Below, in pieces: positions 46,026 to 54,956 of a DNA stretch of 64,000 nt; the first letter of the stretch is position 1; every line of letters begins with the position of its first letter. The stretch is from the NCBI RefSeq assembly GCF_013404075.1, contig NZ_JACBJQ010000003.1, positions 233,292 to 297,291 on the forward strand, given 5' to 3'. The position numbers and the translations under genes are program-made. Under the pieces are notes generated by a model. That model was not told the origin of the DNA, ran no database searches, and was given only the letters and a program-made list of their open reading frames with translations. The DNA is from Mycolicibacterium vinylchloridicum. Its GTDB lineage: Bacteria; Actinomycetota; Actinomycetes; Mycobacteriales; Mycobacteriaceae.

Positions 46026-46925
46026 GTGCGAACTGACGACGACACCTGGGACATCACCACCAGTGTCGGCTCGACGGCACTGTTCGTCGCGGCCGCGCGT
46101 GCACTGGAGGCGCAGAAGCCCGATCCGCTGGCCGTTGACCCGTTTGCGGAGGTGTTCTGTCGCGCCGTCGGTGGTCAGTGGGCCGCAGTGCTGGACGGCG
46201 AAGCACCGGATCATCCGCTGAAATCGGAGCAATTCGGACAACACTTCGTCACCTTCCAAGCCGCGCGGACCCGCTACTTCGACGCTTATTTCCGAAGGGT
46301 GGCGCAAGCCGGCGTGCGTCAGATCGTCCTGCTGGCCGCCGGCCTGGACTCCCGTGCCTACCGGCTGGACTGGGCACCTGGCACGACCATCTACGAACTC
46401 GACCAGCCGCAAGTGCTGGAATTCAAGCGCGAGGCCGTCGCCGCGCACGGCGCCAACCCGACGGCCGAGCGCCGCGAGATCGCGGTCGACCTACGAGACG
46501 ACTGGCCGCAGGCCCTGCGGGACAGCGGTTTTCAATCCGCTCAGCCCTCGGCCTGGATCGCCGAGGGTCTGCTGATCTACCTGCCCGCCAGTGCGCAGGA
46601 GCAGCTGTTCACCGGCATCGACGCATTGGCCAGTACGGGCAGCCACCTCGCTGTCGAGGAGGGTAGGCCCATGGACCGGGACGCCTTTCAAGCGAAGGTT
46701 CAACAAGCGAAGTCCGTCGGCAACGAGCGCGGCCAGTGGTGGCAGCTGGTCTACAACGAGCAGGTGGCGCCCGCAGCGCAGTGGTTCGGTGAGCGGGGCT
46801 GGACGGCCGAGGAAACCACGTTGGTGGACTACTTGAAGGGCGTTGGCCGTTCCGCCGACTCCGCGGACGCCGAAGTGGCCAACATGCTGGCCAGTATCAC
46901 CTTGGTGAGGGCGATCAAGGGTTAG
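46026..46925 (+). CDS. SAM-dependent methyltransferase (TIGR00027/LCMT-like)
   Basis: A 299-residue member of the mycobacterial family of putative SAM-dependent methyltransferases that is expanded in this genus. The signature motifs are [13 protein letters not shown] near 87, [13 protein letters not shown] near 107 and [19 protein letters not shown] near 178. It starts at a GTG. In Mtb the related Rv0281 lies directly upstream of eccA3; here the gene is 27 kb downstream of it. No substrate is known for close relatives. Confidence 0.92.
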   Translation: MRTDDDTWDITTSVGSTALFVAAARALEAQKPDPLAVDPFAEVFCRAVGGQWAAVLDGEAPDHPLKSEQFGQHFVTFQAARTRYFDAYFRRVAQAGVRQIVLLAAGLDSRAYRLDWAPGTTIYELDQPQVLEFKREAVAAHGANPTAERREIAVDLRDDWPQALRDSGFQSAQPSAWIAEGLLIYLPASAQEQLFTGIDALASTGSHLAVEEGRPMDRDAFQAKVQQAKSVGNERGQWWQLVYNEQVAPAAQWFGERGWTAEETTLVDYLKGVGRSADSADAEVANMLASITLVRAIKG

Positions 46926-47015
46926 TCAGCGAGTCACCTTGGTGGACAAGGTAATCGGTGAGCGTATCTGCGACGAACGACCCGCCATGAACTGATTAAC
47001 AGAGAGTTTGAAACC

Positions 47016-47029
47016 GCCAATAAATTGGC
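47016..47029. promoter_or_regulatory. Perfect palindrome before the large secreted protein gene
   Basis: GCCAAT-AA-ATTGGC is a perfect 6-2-6 inverted repeat in an unusually AT-rich stretch of the 172-bp gap before 47098. It could be an operator for the downstream secreted protein gene. No regulator is obvious, so its function is inferred from symmetry and position only. Confidence 0.4.
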
Positions 47030-47097
47030 ATTGCTGATAAATATTGAGGGCCCGCGGCGCACTGTTCAACGCGCTCACCGCTAGGTCGGAGGACTCG

Positions 47098-49836
47098 ATG
47101 AAGCCAGCAATGCTCAGCACTCGCGCGGCAGCTGCAACCGTTGCGCTGGGGGTCGGGGTGGCATTGGCAGGCGGTCCCGCTCCCATCGCCGCGGCCGATA
47201 CGTCCTCCGACGACAGCTCGTCGTCGGTGAACTCGGCGTCGACCGGCCCGGCGGCGAAGACCGGATCGGCGAAACCGAAACCCAGAGGTTCGGCCGGTAA
47301 GCCGAAGGCCGGATCTGAGGACTCGAAGCTGAGTGCCTCGACAGTCACATCACAGACCGGAACATCGCGCACCCCAACACATATCACGATGAAGCCGCAC
47401 CTCGCCGCCGCGACACCGACGCTTCGACTCGCCACCTTGCCCGCGCCCGGCTCCATCATGCGCGCCGGCACCGACCTCGTGACGGCGGTGTTGAACGCGA
47501 CGGTCACACCGCTGACCAATACCCCAGGATCCCCGGCGGAATGGATGCTGGCGGCCGCCGCGCGTCGTGAAGTGGGCGACACGGAGTCGGCGACCGGACA
47601 GCTCGCCAGGCAACCAGTCGCCGCGTCGGGCCCCGTGCCCCTGGGCCCGGTGGGTAGTCGCATTGTGCTGGCGCTGAATTCGCTGTTGCAACCGGTCCAG
47701 ACGCTGCTTGCCGACCTCAGCGGCAGGGCGGAAGAGAACTTCCCCGGCTCGTGCGTGGATTCGAAGTGTGTGTCCAGCACCGACATTCCGGTTCCCCAAC
47801 CCAGCATTCAGGTCACGTTCATCAACCTGACCGGTCGGCCGCTGACCCTGACGAACCTGACGACGTATGACCCGCTGGCCTTTGGCCCGCAGAATGGCTA
47901 TGTCCTGGACAATGCGCGCCAGGTCGAGATGGGGTTCTACACCAACAACGATGAGGACACCTCCAGCCGGGCTACCATGGACTGGACGGACGGCACCGAC
48001 AGCTTCGAGGTCTACGTCCGGTTCGACAGCGCCTTCATCACGCCGTCGAGCAGCAATGTGCAATCCGATGTGTTCAACACCCCGACTCCCGTCTCGGGGA
48101 CTCCTCAAGCAGCGGTGAGCCAGACGGTTCTCTTCCTACCGAAGGCGGGCACCGAAATCACGATCGCTCCCACTGATGGTGTCGGACAAGCGATCGTTGC
48201 CACGGCACTGTGTGAGAACCGAGGCACGTGCACCCAGGAGGCCGTCGACTCGCGCGTCGTGTACTCCGCCGCGAAAAATGTTGGCAATACGGTCTTCAAC
48301 TACGGAACCGTGGATTCCGCAAACACTTACGAGGTCATCCACGAGGCGGTCAAAACCAACGGCATCGAAGAGAATCTGAAGATCGCTGCCGGCGGCTCGG
48401 TCAAGTTCTCCCTCGGACCGCTGAACTTTGAGACGGAGATCAGCGCGGTGCTCCAGCAGAAGTATGGCCACAGCTGGAGCGACGGCGTGATCACCAAGCA
48501 AGGCGCGACGGTCAATGTGGCGCCTGGCATGTACGGCCAGATTCAGCTGTCCTACGGCGAATATCACGACATCGTCGACATGACGTTGATCGACAAGGAC
48601 GTCACCATCAAGATTCCGGACATCGAATACGTCAGCCCCGTTCCTGCCGACGCCGAGAACGAGGATGGCTCGCTGGTGGCCCCACCCATCTGGACCACGG
48701 TCGACTATGCCATCGGCACCGGCCCGGATCCCTACCCGAATTCGCACTCCACTCCGACAGCGCCCACGAACACCTCGGCACCGGTCAGCAATCCGACGCC
48801 AGCGGATATCGCGGCACCTGTCGCAGATCCCGCCCCCGCGCGCAAGTCGGTCGGTGCGGCGATCCGGGACTTCGTGAGGGATGAAACCCGGGCGATCCTG
48901 GGGTTGCCCAAGGTGCTGATCACCGGCCACCCCGACCAACTGTCCACGCGCGGTTACGAAATCGTCAATCTCACGCCGTACCCGCAGAAGCTCATCTTTA
49001 TCGACGGCGAGATCGAAGAAGACGAATCCCCGACCGTCGGCTACGTACTTCAGCCGTTCCAGATGGTGCGGATCGAAGTCGACTACGCCACCTACGGCGC
49101 TCAAGAGGCCGTGGTGAAATGGGAGCGGAACGACGGCGGGCCCACGACCGTGAGCGAAGCGATCCTCAAGAATTACCCCGACGGGGGGTCATCGGTTCAG
49201 TGCAAGAGCTCGGCGTGCATGGATGGCGGCGAGGACGAGCCGAATTCCGCTGAGGTGATGTACATCATCCAGCCCAGCCTCAGTAGCTTCGACCTGACAT
49301 CGGATCCGAACCTCGCCTCCGCCGCCGTGGACGCGGCGTGCTATTACAACAACGCGGGCCAAACCCCGGGCTCGTGCGGGGCCAATGTCACCGGCCAAAG
49401 TTATTACACGGCACCGGTAACTGCGCCGGACCGATACAACTACAACAACGCCTCGCAGGAAAACTCTTTCTCCGAAACGCTCACCACCTACAAGTCAGAG
49501 ACCGACAGCTGGTCTGCTGGCGGGGGGATCAAGATCAAGGAGAAGTCCAGTCTTTTCGTCGGCCAGCAGATCGAATTCGAATCAACCGTTCTCTACACCG
49601 GATCGGTTCAGGAGAAGGACTCCGAATCAACCACGGTCAAGCAGAATGTGCCGCCGTACTCGACCGGCACCCTCTCCTACGGCGACGCCTACCTGCGTAC
49701 CTACGGCGACTTCACGATCCATCTGCCGAATAGCACCATCATTGTCCGGGACCAGTGGCTCGAGAATCCGTCCGGCCTGGCCGCGATGGGCCCGGTGGTA
49801 AGCCTCACCGACTATCCCGGCCCGCCCCAGATCTGA
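47098..49836 (+). CDS. Large secreted protein with two aerolysin-like modules
   Basis: A 912-residue exported protein with a signal peptide ending about ALAGGPAPIAAAD (residue 34), then a Ser/Lys/Pro-rich linker. Two similar modules follow, about residues 238-520 and 619-905. Each begins with a strand block (FINLTGRPLTLTNL; YEIVNLTPYPQKLIF) and ends with an NY start, a GGSVKF or GGGIKI strand, a long polar amphipathic stretch and a Pro turn (VAPGMYGQIQLSYGEY; VPPYSTGTLSYGDAY). This polar strand-turn pattern is typical of aerolysin/ETX-MTX2 pore-forming proteins. Paired cysteines (CVDSKC, CENRGTC, CKSSAC) suggest disulfides. GGAGG lies five bases before the ATG. Function is inferred only; it might instead be a cell-surface beta protein. 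Confidence 0.75.
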   Translation: MKPAMLSTRAAAATVALGVGVALAGGPAPIAAADTSSDDSSSSVNSASTGPAAKTGSAKPKPRGSAGKPKAGSEDSKLSASTVTSQTGTSRTPTHITMKPHLAAATPTLRLATLPAPGSIMRAGTDLVTAVLNATVTPLTNTPGSPAEWMLAAAARREVGDTESATGQLARQPVAASGPVPLGPVGSRIVLALNSLLQPVQTLLADLSGRAEENFPGSCVDSKCVSSTDIPVPQPSIQVTFINLTGRPLTLTNLTTYDPLAFGPQNGYVLDNARQVEMGFYTNNDEDTSSRATMDWTDGTDSFEVYVRFDSAFITPSSSNVQSDVFNTPTPVSGTPQAAVSQTVLFLPKAGTEITIAPTDGVGQAIVATALCENRGTCTQEAVDSRVVYSAAKNVGNTVFNYGTVDSANTYEVIHEAVKTNGIEENLKIAAGGSVKFSLGPLNFETEISAVLQQKYGHSWSDGVITKQGATVNVAPGMYGQIQLSYGEYHDIVDMTLIDKDVTIKIPDIEYVSPVPADAENEDGSLVAPPIWTTVDYAIGTGPDPYPNSHSTPTAPTNTSAPVSNPTPADIAAPVADPAPARKSVGAAIRDFVRDETRAILGLPKVLITGHPDQLSTRGYEIVNLTPYPQKLIFIDGEIEEDESPTVGYVLQPFQMVRIEVDYATYGAQEAVVKWERNDGGPTTVSEAILKNYPDGGSSVQCKSSACMDGGEDEPNSAEVMYIIQPSLSSFDLTSDPNLASAAVDAACYYNNAGQTPGSCGANVTGQSYYTAPVTAPDRYNYNNASQENSFSETLTTYKSETDSWSAGGGIKIKEKSSLFVGQQIEFESTVLYTGSVQEKDSESTTVKQNVPPYSTGTLSYGDAYLRTYGDFTIHLPNSTIIVRDQWLENPSGLAAMGPVVSLTDYPGPPQI

Positions 49837-49837
49837 G

Positions 49838-51025
49838 CTAGTCCCACATGAACGGCCGCAGGAAGCGGTTCATCCGGCGAAGGTAATCCGGCTGGCTGAC
49901 GTGCAAGATGTGGTTTCCCGGAAACCAGTGCAGCGCACAATGATCCCAGTGCTCCCACAGAGCTTCGGCCTGCTGCGGCGGTGCCAGCCGATCACCGAGG
50001 CCGGTAATGATCAGGCGCTGATCACGCGGTACCAACGGCCGGTAGTTCAGGGCGCAGTGGTACGCCGACGCCGCGGCCGAATCCTCGCGGCTGATGGTGC
50101 CGAAGGTACGGCCCAGTTCGATCAGCTTGTTGGCCGGCCACCATTCGTCGAACGTCCGCTCGGGGGTGACGACCGGGACGTTCGGGATCACCGCTTCGAG
50201 TCGGTCGTCGGCGGAGGCGACGAGCGCTGAGGTATAGCCGCCCAACGACATTCCGGTGAGCGCGATGCGGTCCACTCCGGTGTCGCGCAGCCAGTCCATG
50301 ACGGAGCGGAAGTCGTGCACTGCCTGGGCCATGGTCTCGGCGAATCCGGCCATCCCCTGGGAGAAGAAGCCGTAACCGCTGAACGGGGAACCCTTTTCGG
50401 CGCGCCGGCCATGGAACGGCAGCGTGTAGAGCATCACGTCGTAGCCGGTGCGGTAGAACCACGGCAGCGAGAAGAACAGCCCGTTGAACAGGTACGGCGA
50501 ACCCATGAAGCCGTGGATCACACACAGGGTCGGCCGCGGTCCGTCGTCGTGACGCCAATGCTGGGCCCACACGATGTTGTTGCGTTCCAACTGTTTCCAT
50601 TGCTTGCGCATCTTGGGGTTGATCGGTTCGAAACTGCTCTCGAACCGCATGTTCTGGACGTTGCCGTGGGCGATTTACTGGGCAATCGGATTCGCCGGGC
50701 GCGTTGTCACCGTGGGCAACACGGTGGGAGCGGGGAACGAGGCCGCCGGGTCCTGGCGCGCGGCGAGCTCGGCGTAGAACTCGAGGTTGCTGCGTTCGCG
50801 GTGCAGGTCCGAGCGGCGGACGATGCTCTTGGCGACCGTCGGCAGCATCGACACCCCGACCAGCGAGGCGATCGCCGTGCGCAGCCCGATGTCGGCGACC
50901 GCAGATGAGTCCACGATCAGCCGCTGAAGTGCGGTCAGGTCGGAGCGCTCGGGCAGACCCTCGTAACCGGCGTCGGCACCCGGCACATCGGGCACAGGGA
51001 TGGGCAGGTCGACGTTCGACGTCAT
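49838..51025 (-). pseudogene. Alpha/beta hydrolase gene split by an in-frame stop (Rv0272c-like)
   Basis: Reading from the start at 51025, the frame encodes 116 residues ending RPANPIAQ, meets a TAA at 50675-50677, and continues in the same frame with IAHGNVQNMRFESSF to 49838. The downstream part holds the hydrolase: CVIHGFMGSPYL, nucleophile elbow ALTGMSLGGYTSA, ITGLGDRLAPP and FPGNHILHVSQP. Together they make about 394 codons, near Mtb Rv0272c (377 aa), whose N-terminus resembles the first fragment. An ATG at 50650 could restart translation and give a 270-residue enzyme core. A single base change such as TAA to TAC would restore the gene, so this is a recent nonsense mutation or a sequence error. 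Confidence 0.8.
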
Positions 51026-51080
51026 TGTCGCGGCCTTTCGCCGGTGGATACCTTCCCTGGATGTTAACTGGACAGGCGTC

Positions 51081-52865
51081 TCACAAGAGCCGAAATATCG
51101 TCGCGCCGCCTACCTTGACCGGTCGGTAATGCTGCTGTACCCAGTCGGCGATCTCCCCGCCATTGCGGTCATGGCTGCGCATCCGCCCGCTCTCGATGTA
51201 GTAGGTGATCTCGCCGGCGTGCACGTCGTCGACGAATTGCGCCAAGGTGGGCACCGGGTCGCTGCTCCAGCCGCCGATCGCCATGACCGCGGTGCCGGAA
51301 GCGATCTCCAGCGATGCGGCCGCCTGCGATCCCGACGTAGCCGCTGACCATGTGGTTGTGGTGGCGCTGAGCAATGTGGCCAATTGCGGGTTGACAGTGC
51401 CGGAGCTGGCACCCGTCATCATCGTCTTCGCGAACCGCGATCCGACAGTAGGCCACACGTCAGCGGTGTGGGCCGCATTCGGGATCGATCCGTTGTGCGG
51501 GGTGGCCGCGGTTGCGACCGAAAACATCGCAGTCCCACTGAGGCTGGCGAACAGGGCTATCGCCAGCGCGAACGGCGTCAGCCGAGGCCACTTCGTCAAC
51601 GCTGCCAGCAGCAATGCCACGGCCGTCACAGCACTGGCGCCGATCGCCCAGCGCGACCACGACGGCCCCAGCCCGGCGCGGTGCAGTAGGACGATGGCCC
51701 AGGCCGCGGCGGCCACCACCATCGCGATCGCCGCCGATCTGCTCAGTACCGCGGCCAGCCCGATCAGCGCGCCCGCCGCCGGTGCCAGCGCGACGGTGTA
51801 GTACGGATGGACCATGCCGGTCATATAGCTGAACACCAGGGTGCAGACGACGAACCACACCGTCCACGTGGTGAAGCCCGCCGCTTCAATCCGGTTCAGC
51901 CTGCGGCGCAGCGCAAGATATGCGGCGGCCACGATCGCGACCAGGACGGCGGGCAGCAGCCAGGACACTTCGTAACCCATCTCCGCGGACAGGATTCGCA
52001 GCACCCCGGCATGGGTGCTCCAGCCACCGAGATGCCCGTGTGAGACCGCGTTACCGCCACCCACGATGCGGTCGACGCCGTTGTACCCCAACGCGAGGTT
52101 GAGCACATTGTTGTCGGTCGAGCCACCGATGTAGGGACGCGACGCCGCGGGCCACAGTTGGACGATCGCGACCCACCAGCCGGCCGAGATGACCAGCGCC
52201 ACAGCCGCCCCCAGCAGATGCAGCACCCGTCGCCACCACTTCGTCGGTGCGAAAAGCAGATACGCGAGGCAAAACGCGGGCAGCACCATCAGACCGGCCA
52301 GCATCTTGGTGAGGAATGCCAGCCCCAGAGCGACGCCGACCAGAGCAAGCCATCGCCACGACGCACCGGTGACCGCGCGCATCAGGAAGTACGCGGCCGC
52401 GACCATCAGCAGCACCAGCAGCGCGTCAGGATTGTTGTAGCGGAACATCAATGTCGCGGCAGGGGTCAGGGCCAACACGGTTCCGGCGATCAGACCCGCG
52501 ACCGCCCCGCGCGCTGGGTTGGCCACGGTGCGGCGGACCGTGAAGTACAGGACCGCGACGGCCCCGACCCCCATCAGCGCCTGCGGTACCAAGATCGCCC
52601 AGCTGTTCATCCCGAATAGCCGGACCGACAGGCCCGTCACCCATAGCGCGGCCGGTGGTTTGTCGACGGTGATGAAGTTGTTCGGGTCCAGGGAACCGAA
52701 GAACCACGCGGTCCAGTCCTTGGCCCCGGACTGGGCCGCGGCCGCATAGAACGCGTTGCCGTAGCCGTTGATCGGCAGATTCCAGAGGTAGAGCGCGGCG
52801 GTGGCGGCCAGCAGGCAGGTCAGGGCGACGGCCTGCCACCGCGTGCTGGCATGCATCCGAACCAC
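51081..52865 (-). CDS. GT39-type membrane glycosyltransferase
   Basis: A 594-residue integral membrane protein of the PMT/ArnT (GT39) class, which transfers sugars from polyprenyl-phosphate donors on the outer face of the membrane. The first loop has NGYGNAFYAAAAQSGAKDW and ITVDKPPAALW, the family's acidic and DKPP motifs. About eleven to thirteen hydrophobic helices follow. The last 120 residues (from about 470) form an external Ser/Thr-rich domain. The start may be GTG 52865 or ATG 52856. It lies upstream of the split hydrolase on the same strand and diverges from tam. Confidence 0.87.
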   Translation of the reverse strand: MVRMHASTRWQAVALTCLLAATAALYLWNLPINGYGNAFYAAAAQSGAKDWTAWFFGSLDPNNFITVDKPPAALWVTGLSVRLFGMNSWAILVPQALMGVGAVAVLYFTVRRTVANPARGAVAGLIAGTVLALTPAATLMFRYNNPDALLVLLMVAAAYFLMRAVTGASWRWLALVGVALGLAFLTKMLAGLMVLPAFCLAYLLFAPTKWWRRVLHLLGAAVALVISAGWWVAIVQLWPAASRPYIGGSTDNNVLNLALGYNGVDRIVGGGNAVSHGHLGGWSTHAGVLRILSAEMGYEVSWLLPAVLVAIVAAAYLALRRRLNRIEAAGFTTWTVWFVVCTLVFSYMTGMVHPYYTVALAPAAGALIGLAAVLSRSAAIAMVVAAAAWAIVLLHRAGLGPSWSRWAIGASAVTAVALLLAALTKWPRLTPFALAIALFASLSGTAMFSVATAATPHNGSIPNAAHTADVWPTVGSRFAKTMMTGASSGTVNPQLATLLSATTTTWSAATSGSQAAASLEIASGTAVMAIGGWSSDPVPTLAQFVDDVHAGEITYYIESGRMRSHDRNGGEIADWVQQHYRPVKVGGATIFRLL

Positions 52866-52955
52866 GGTGCACGACAGTGCTGCTGCACCGGCGTCGCCCC
52901 AGCTGGGAAGTCACTGTGGATTTCATGGTCGACGCGGATGTGGTGAAGTGGCGGC

Positions 52956-53747
52956 ATGTGGAATCCGCAGACGTATCTCGCGTTCGCCGATCAGCGCGGA
53001 CGGCCGTTTTTCGATCTGCTGGCGCGGATCGGGGCCGAGTCACCACGGCGGGTGGCGGACCTGGGCTGTGGGCCCGGCAATCTCACCGAACAGTTGGCCC
53101 AGCGCTGGCCGGACGCCGCGCTGGAGGCGGTGGACAGCTCACCGGAGATGGTCGACGCGGCCCGCGAACGAGGGATCGACGCCGAACTGGGCGACATCTC
53201 AGTGTGGACTCCGCGGCCCGGCACCGATGTCGTGTTCAGTAACGCCGCGCTGCAATGGGTTCCGGGGCATAACGACTTGATGGTGCGCTGGGCAGGGCTG
53301 CTGGAGCCGGGAGCCTGGATCGCCGTTCAGGTGCCCGGCAACTTCGACGCCCCGTCACACGCGGCGATCCGGTGGCTGGCCGATCAGGAGCCTTGGTCAA
53401 AGGCGCTGGGCGACTTCCATTTCCGGGATGCCAACGTGGTGGAGACGCCGATGCGGTATGCCGAGTTGCTCACCGCCGCGGGCTGCACCGTCGACGCCTG
53501 GGAGACCACCTATCTCCACGAACTCAGCGGTGACAATGCGGTTCTGAACTGGATCACCGGCACCGCGCTCACCCCGGTACGCGATCAGCTGACCGACGAT
53601 CAGTGGCAACAGTTCCGCACCGAGCTGATCCCGCTGCTGGATGAGGCCTACCCGATGCGGCCCGACGGCCGTACGTACTTCCCGTTCCGCCGGATCTTCG
53701 TGGTCGCTCAGGTGGGAAGTCCCTCGCGCTCCGCCTCGGCACGGTAG
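52956..53747 (+). CDS. tam: Trans-aconitate 2-methyltransferase
   Basis: A 263-residue class I SAM methyltransferase that methylates trans-aconitate, a by-product of the citric acid cycle. It starts with [20 protein letters not shown], the usual Tam N-terminus. The SAM-binding motif [16 protein letters not shown] is near residue 32 and is followed by [16 protein letters not shown]. Conserved downstream stretches are [12 protein letters not shown] and the ending [12 protein letters not shown]. In Mtb, tam (Rv0294) lies just beyond ESX-3, so this is another displaced ESX-3 neighbour. Confidence 0.93.
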   Translation: MWNPQTYLAFADQRGRPFFDLLARIGAESPRRVADLGCGPGNLTEQLAQRWPDAALEAVDSSPEMVDAARERGIDAELGDISVWTPRPGTDVVFSNAALQWVPGHNDLMVRWAGLLEPGAWIAVQVPGNFDAPSHAAIRWLADQEPWSKALGDFHFRDANVVETPMRYAELLTAAGCTVDAWETTYLHELSGDNAVLNWITGTALTPVRDQLTDDQWQQFRTELIPLLDEAYPMRPDGRTYFPFRRIFVVAQVGSPSRSASAR

Positions 53748-53765
53748 CGGTGGATACAGCCGCAA

Positions 53766-54248
53766 TCACGGATTGTGTGGCACTCCGACTGCGCGGTAGA
53801 CGTATTCGGGAGGAACGTCGAACGCCAGATGTCGGGTTGGTATCCGGGTGAGCACGTCCTCGGGAATGTCCAGTTTGTACGTCAGCGACAGCTGGCCGCT
53901 GAACTGGGGGTCGACGCCCGCGATATCGACCGTCAAAGTGATTCCGCTGCTGGAGATCTCGGCTGTGACGGTGCCTTGTTGGGGATCATTCCAGCGCACG
54001 TCCATCGTGCGGCCGGCGACCTTGGGCACACTGGACAGGGTGGCTACCGCGCGTTGGGACGTGAACACCACGGAGCCCACATAGCTCGCGATGGCTCCGC
54101 TGGCGCGATGCCCCGGCACCTTGCCGCTGAACCTGCGCGTCACAGGAACGAACTCGGCGAGGTAGATGATGCCCTCGCTGTCGAACTGCTCGCGCATCTC
54201 GCGCGGGAGCTTGCCGATGCCGAACAACCTCCGTAGGAATACGGCCAC
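53766..54248 (-). CDS. Conserved hypothetical protein
   Basis: A protein of about 160 residues that I do not recognise beyond its mycobacterial character. It begins MAVFLRRLFGIGKLPREMRE if the GTG at 54248 is the start; an AUG is not available without running over the divergent PAP2 gene. The rest is rich in beta-type residues (LTVDIAGVDPQFSGQLSLTY) and ends PEYVYRAVGVPHNP, with no signal peptide or membrane helix. It is divergent from the PAP2 gene by 39 bp and convergent with tam by 18 bp. The start is the least certain part of the call. Confidence 0.65.
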   Translation of the reverse strand: MAVFLRRLFGIGKLPREMREQFDSEGIIYLAEFVPVTRRFSGKVPGHRASGAIASYVGSVVFTSQRAVATLSSVPKVAGRTMDVRWNDPQQGTVTAEISSSGITLTVDIAGVDPQFSGQLSLTYKLDIPEDVLTRIPTRHLAFDVPPEYVYRAVGVPHNP

Positions 54249-54287
54249 GCCGAAGATCGTGCCAGATCTCGTGGTACTGAAGAAGGG

Positions 54288-54956
54288 ATGGCACCGACAA
54301 AATCCTGGTTGTTCACCTCCGCTGTCGTCGGGGTGATCGTTTACGTGGCGATGTGGGTCGGCTACGTGCAGAACTGGGCGTGGCTGGCGGTCGTCGACAC
54401 CCGGTTGCTGCAGACGTTCCACGACGTCGGTGCCACGCGGCCCGGGTGGGTGGCGTTCTGGGCCGTGCTGTGCGCCGTGTTCGGACCGAACGGCTTTCGG
54501 GTGGTTGCGTTGGTCCTGCTGGTGGTTGCGCTGGCGCGTCGCAACGTCGCGACGGCAGTCTTTCTGTTGATCAGCATCGGATTGATGGGCGTGGTCACCG
54601 AGGTCGCCAAGTTCGTCGTCGACCGGCCGCGCCCGCCGACCGCTCTGGTCGATGCTGCGTCGTCGTCGTTTCCGTCCGGGCATGCGCTGGGTGCGATGGT
54701 CGGTGTGTTAGCCCTGCTCACCGTGCTGTGGCCGAGCCTGACCGCCAGATGGCGCACAGTAGTAGCGGTCCTTGGAGGTGTGTTGATCGTCCTCGTCGGG
54801 TCGGCGCGGGTGGTGCTCAACGTCCACCACCCGTCCGACGTGCTGGCCGGCTGGGCGCTCGGCTACTTGTTCTACCTGCTGTGCGTGCGGCTGGTGCCGC
54901 CGCGCGGAATCACGGCAGCGGCCGAAACACTGGCAGTGCCCGATACCGGGCGGTGA
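54288..54956 (+). CDS. PAP2-family phosphatase
   Basis: A 222-residue membrane phosphatase of the PAP2 superfamily acting on lipid or prenyl phosphates. The three signature motifs are in order: KFVVDRPRPP near residue 106, SSFPSGHALG near 124 and SARVVLNVHHPSDVLAG near 170. About six membrane helices surround them. Its last 47 bp overlap the end of the opposite-strand PAP2-diacylglycerol kinase gene. Confidence 0.9.
   Translation: MAPTKSWLFTSAVVGVIVYVAMWVGYVQNWAWLAVVDTRLLQTFHDVGATRPGWVAFWAVLCAVFGPNGFRVVALVLLVVALARRNVATAVFLLISIGLMGVVTEVAKFVVDRPRPPTALVDAASSSFPSGHALGAMVGVLALLTVLWPSLTARWRTVVAVLGGVLIVLVGSARVVLNVHHPSDVLAGWALGYLFYLLCVRLVPPRGITAAAETLAVPDTGR

Noticed and set aside
46926..47807. Minus-strand open frame (293 codons) facing the methyltransferase gene
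   Set aside because: Opposes the signal peptide and linker of the secreted protein; Ser/Ala-rich with no family.
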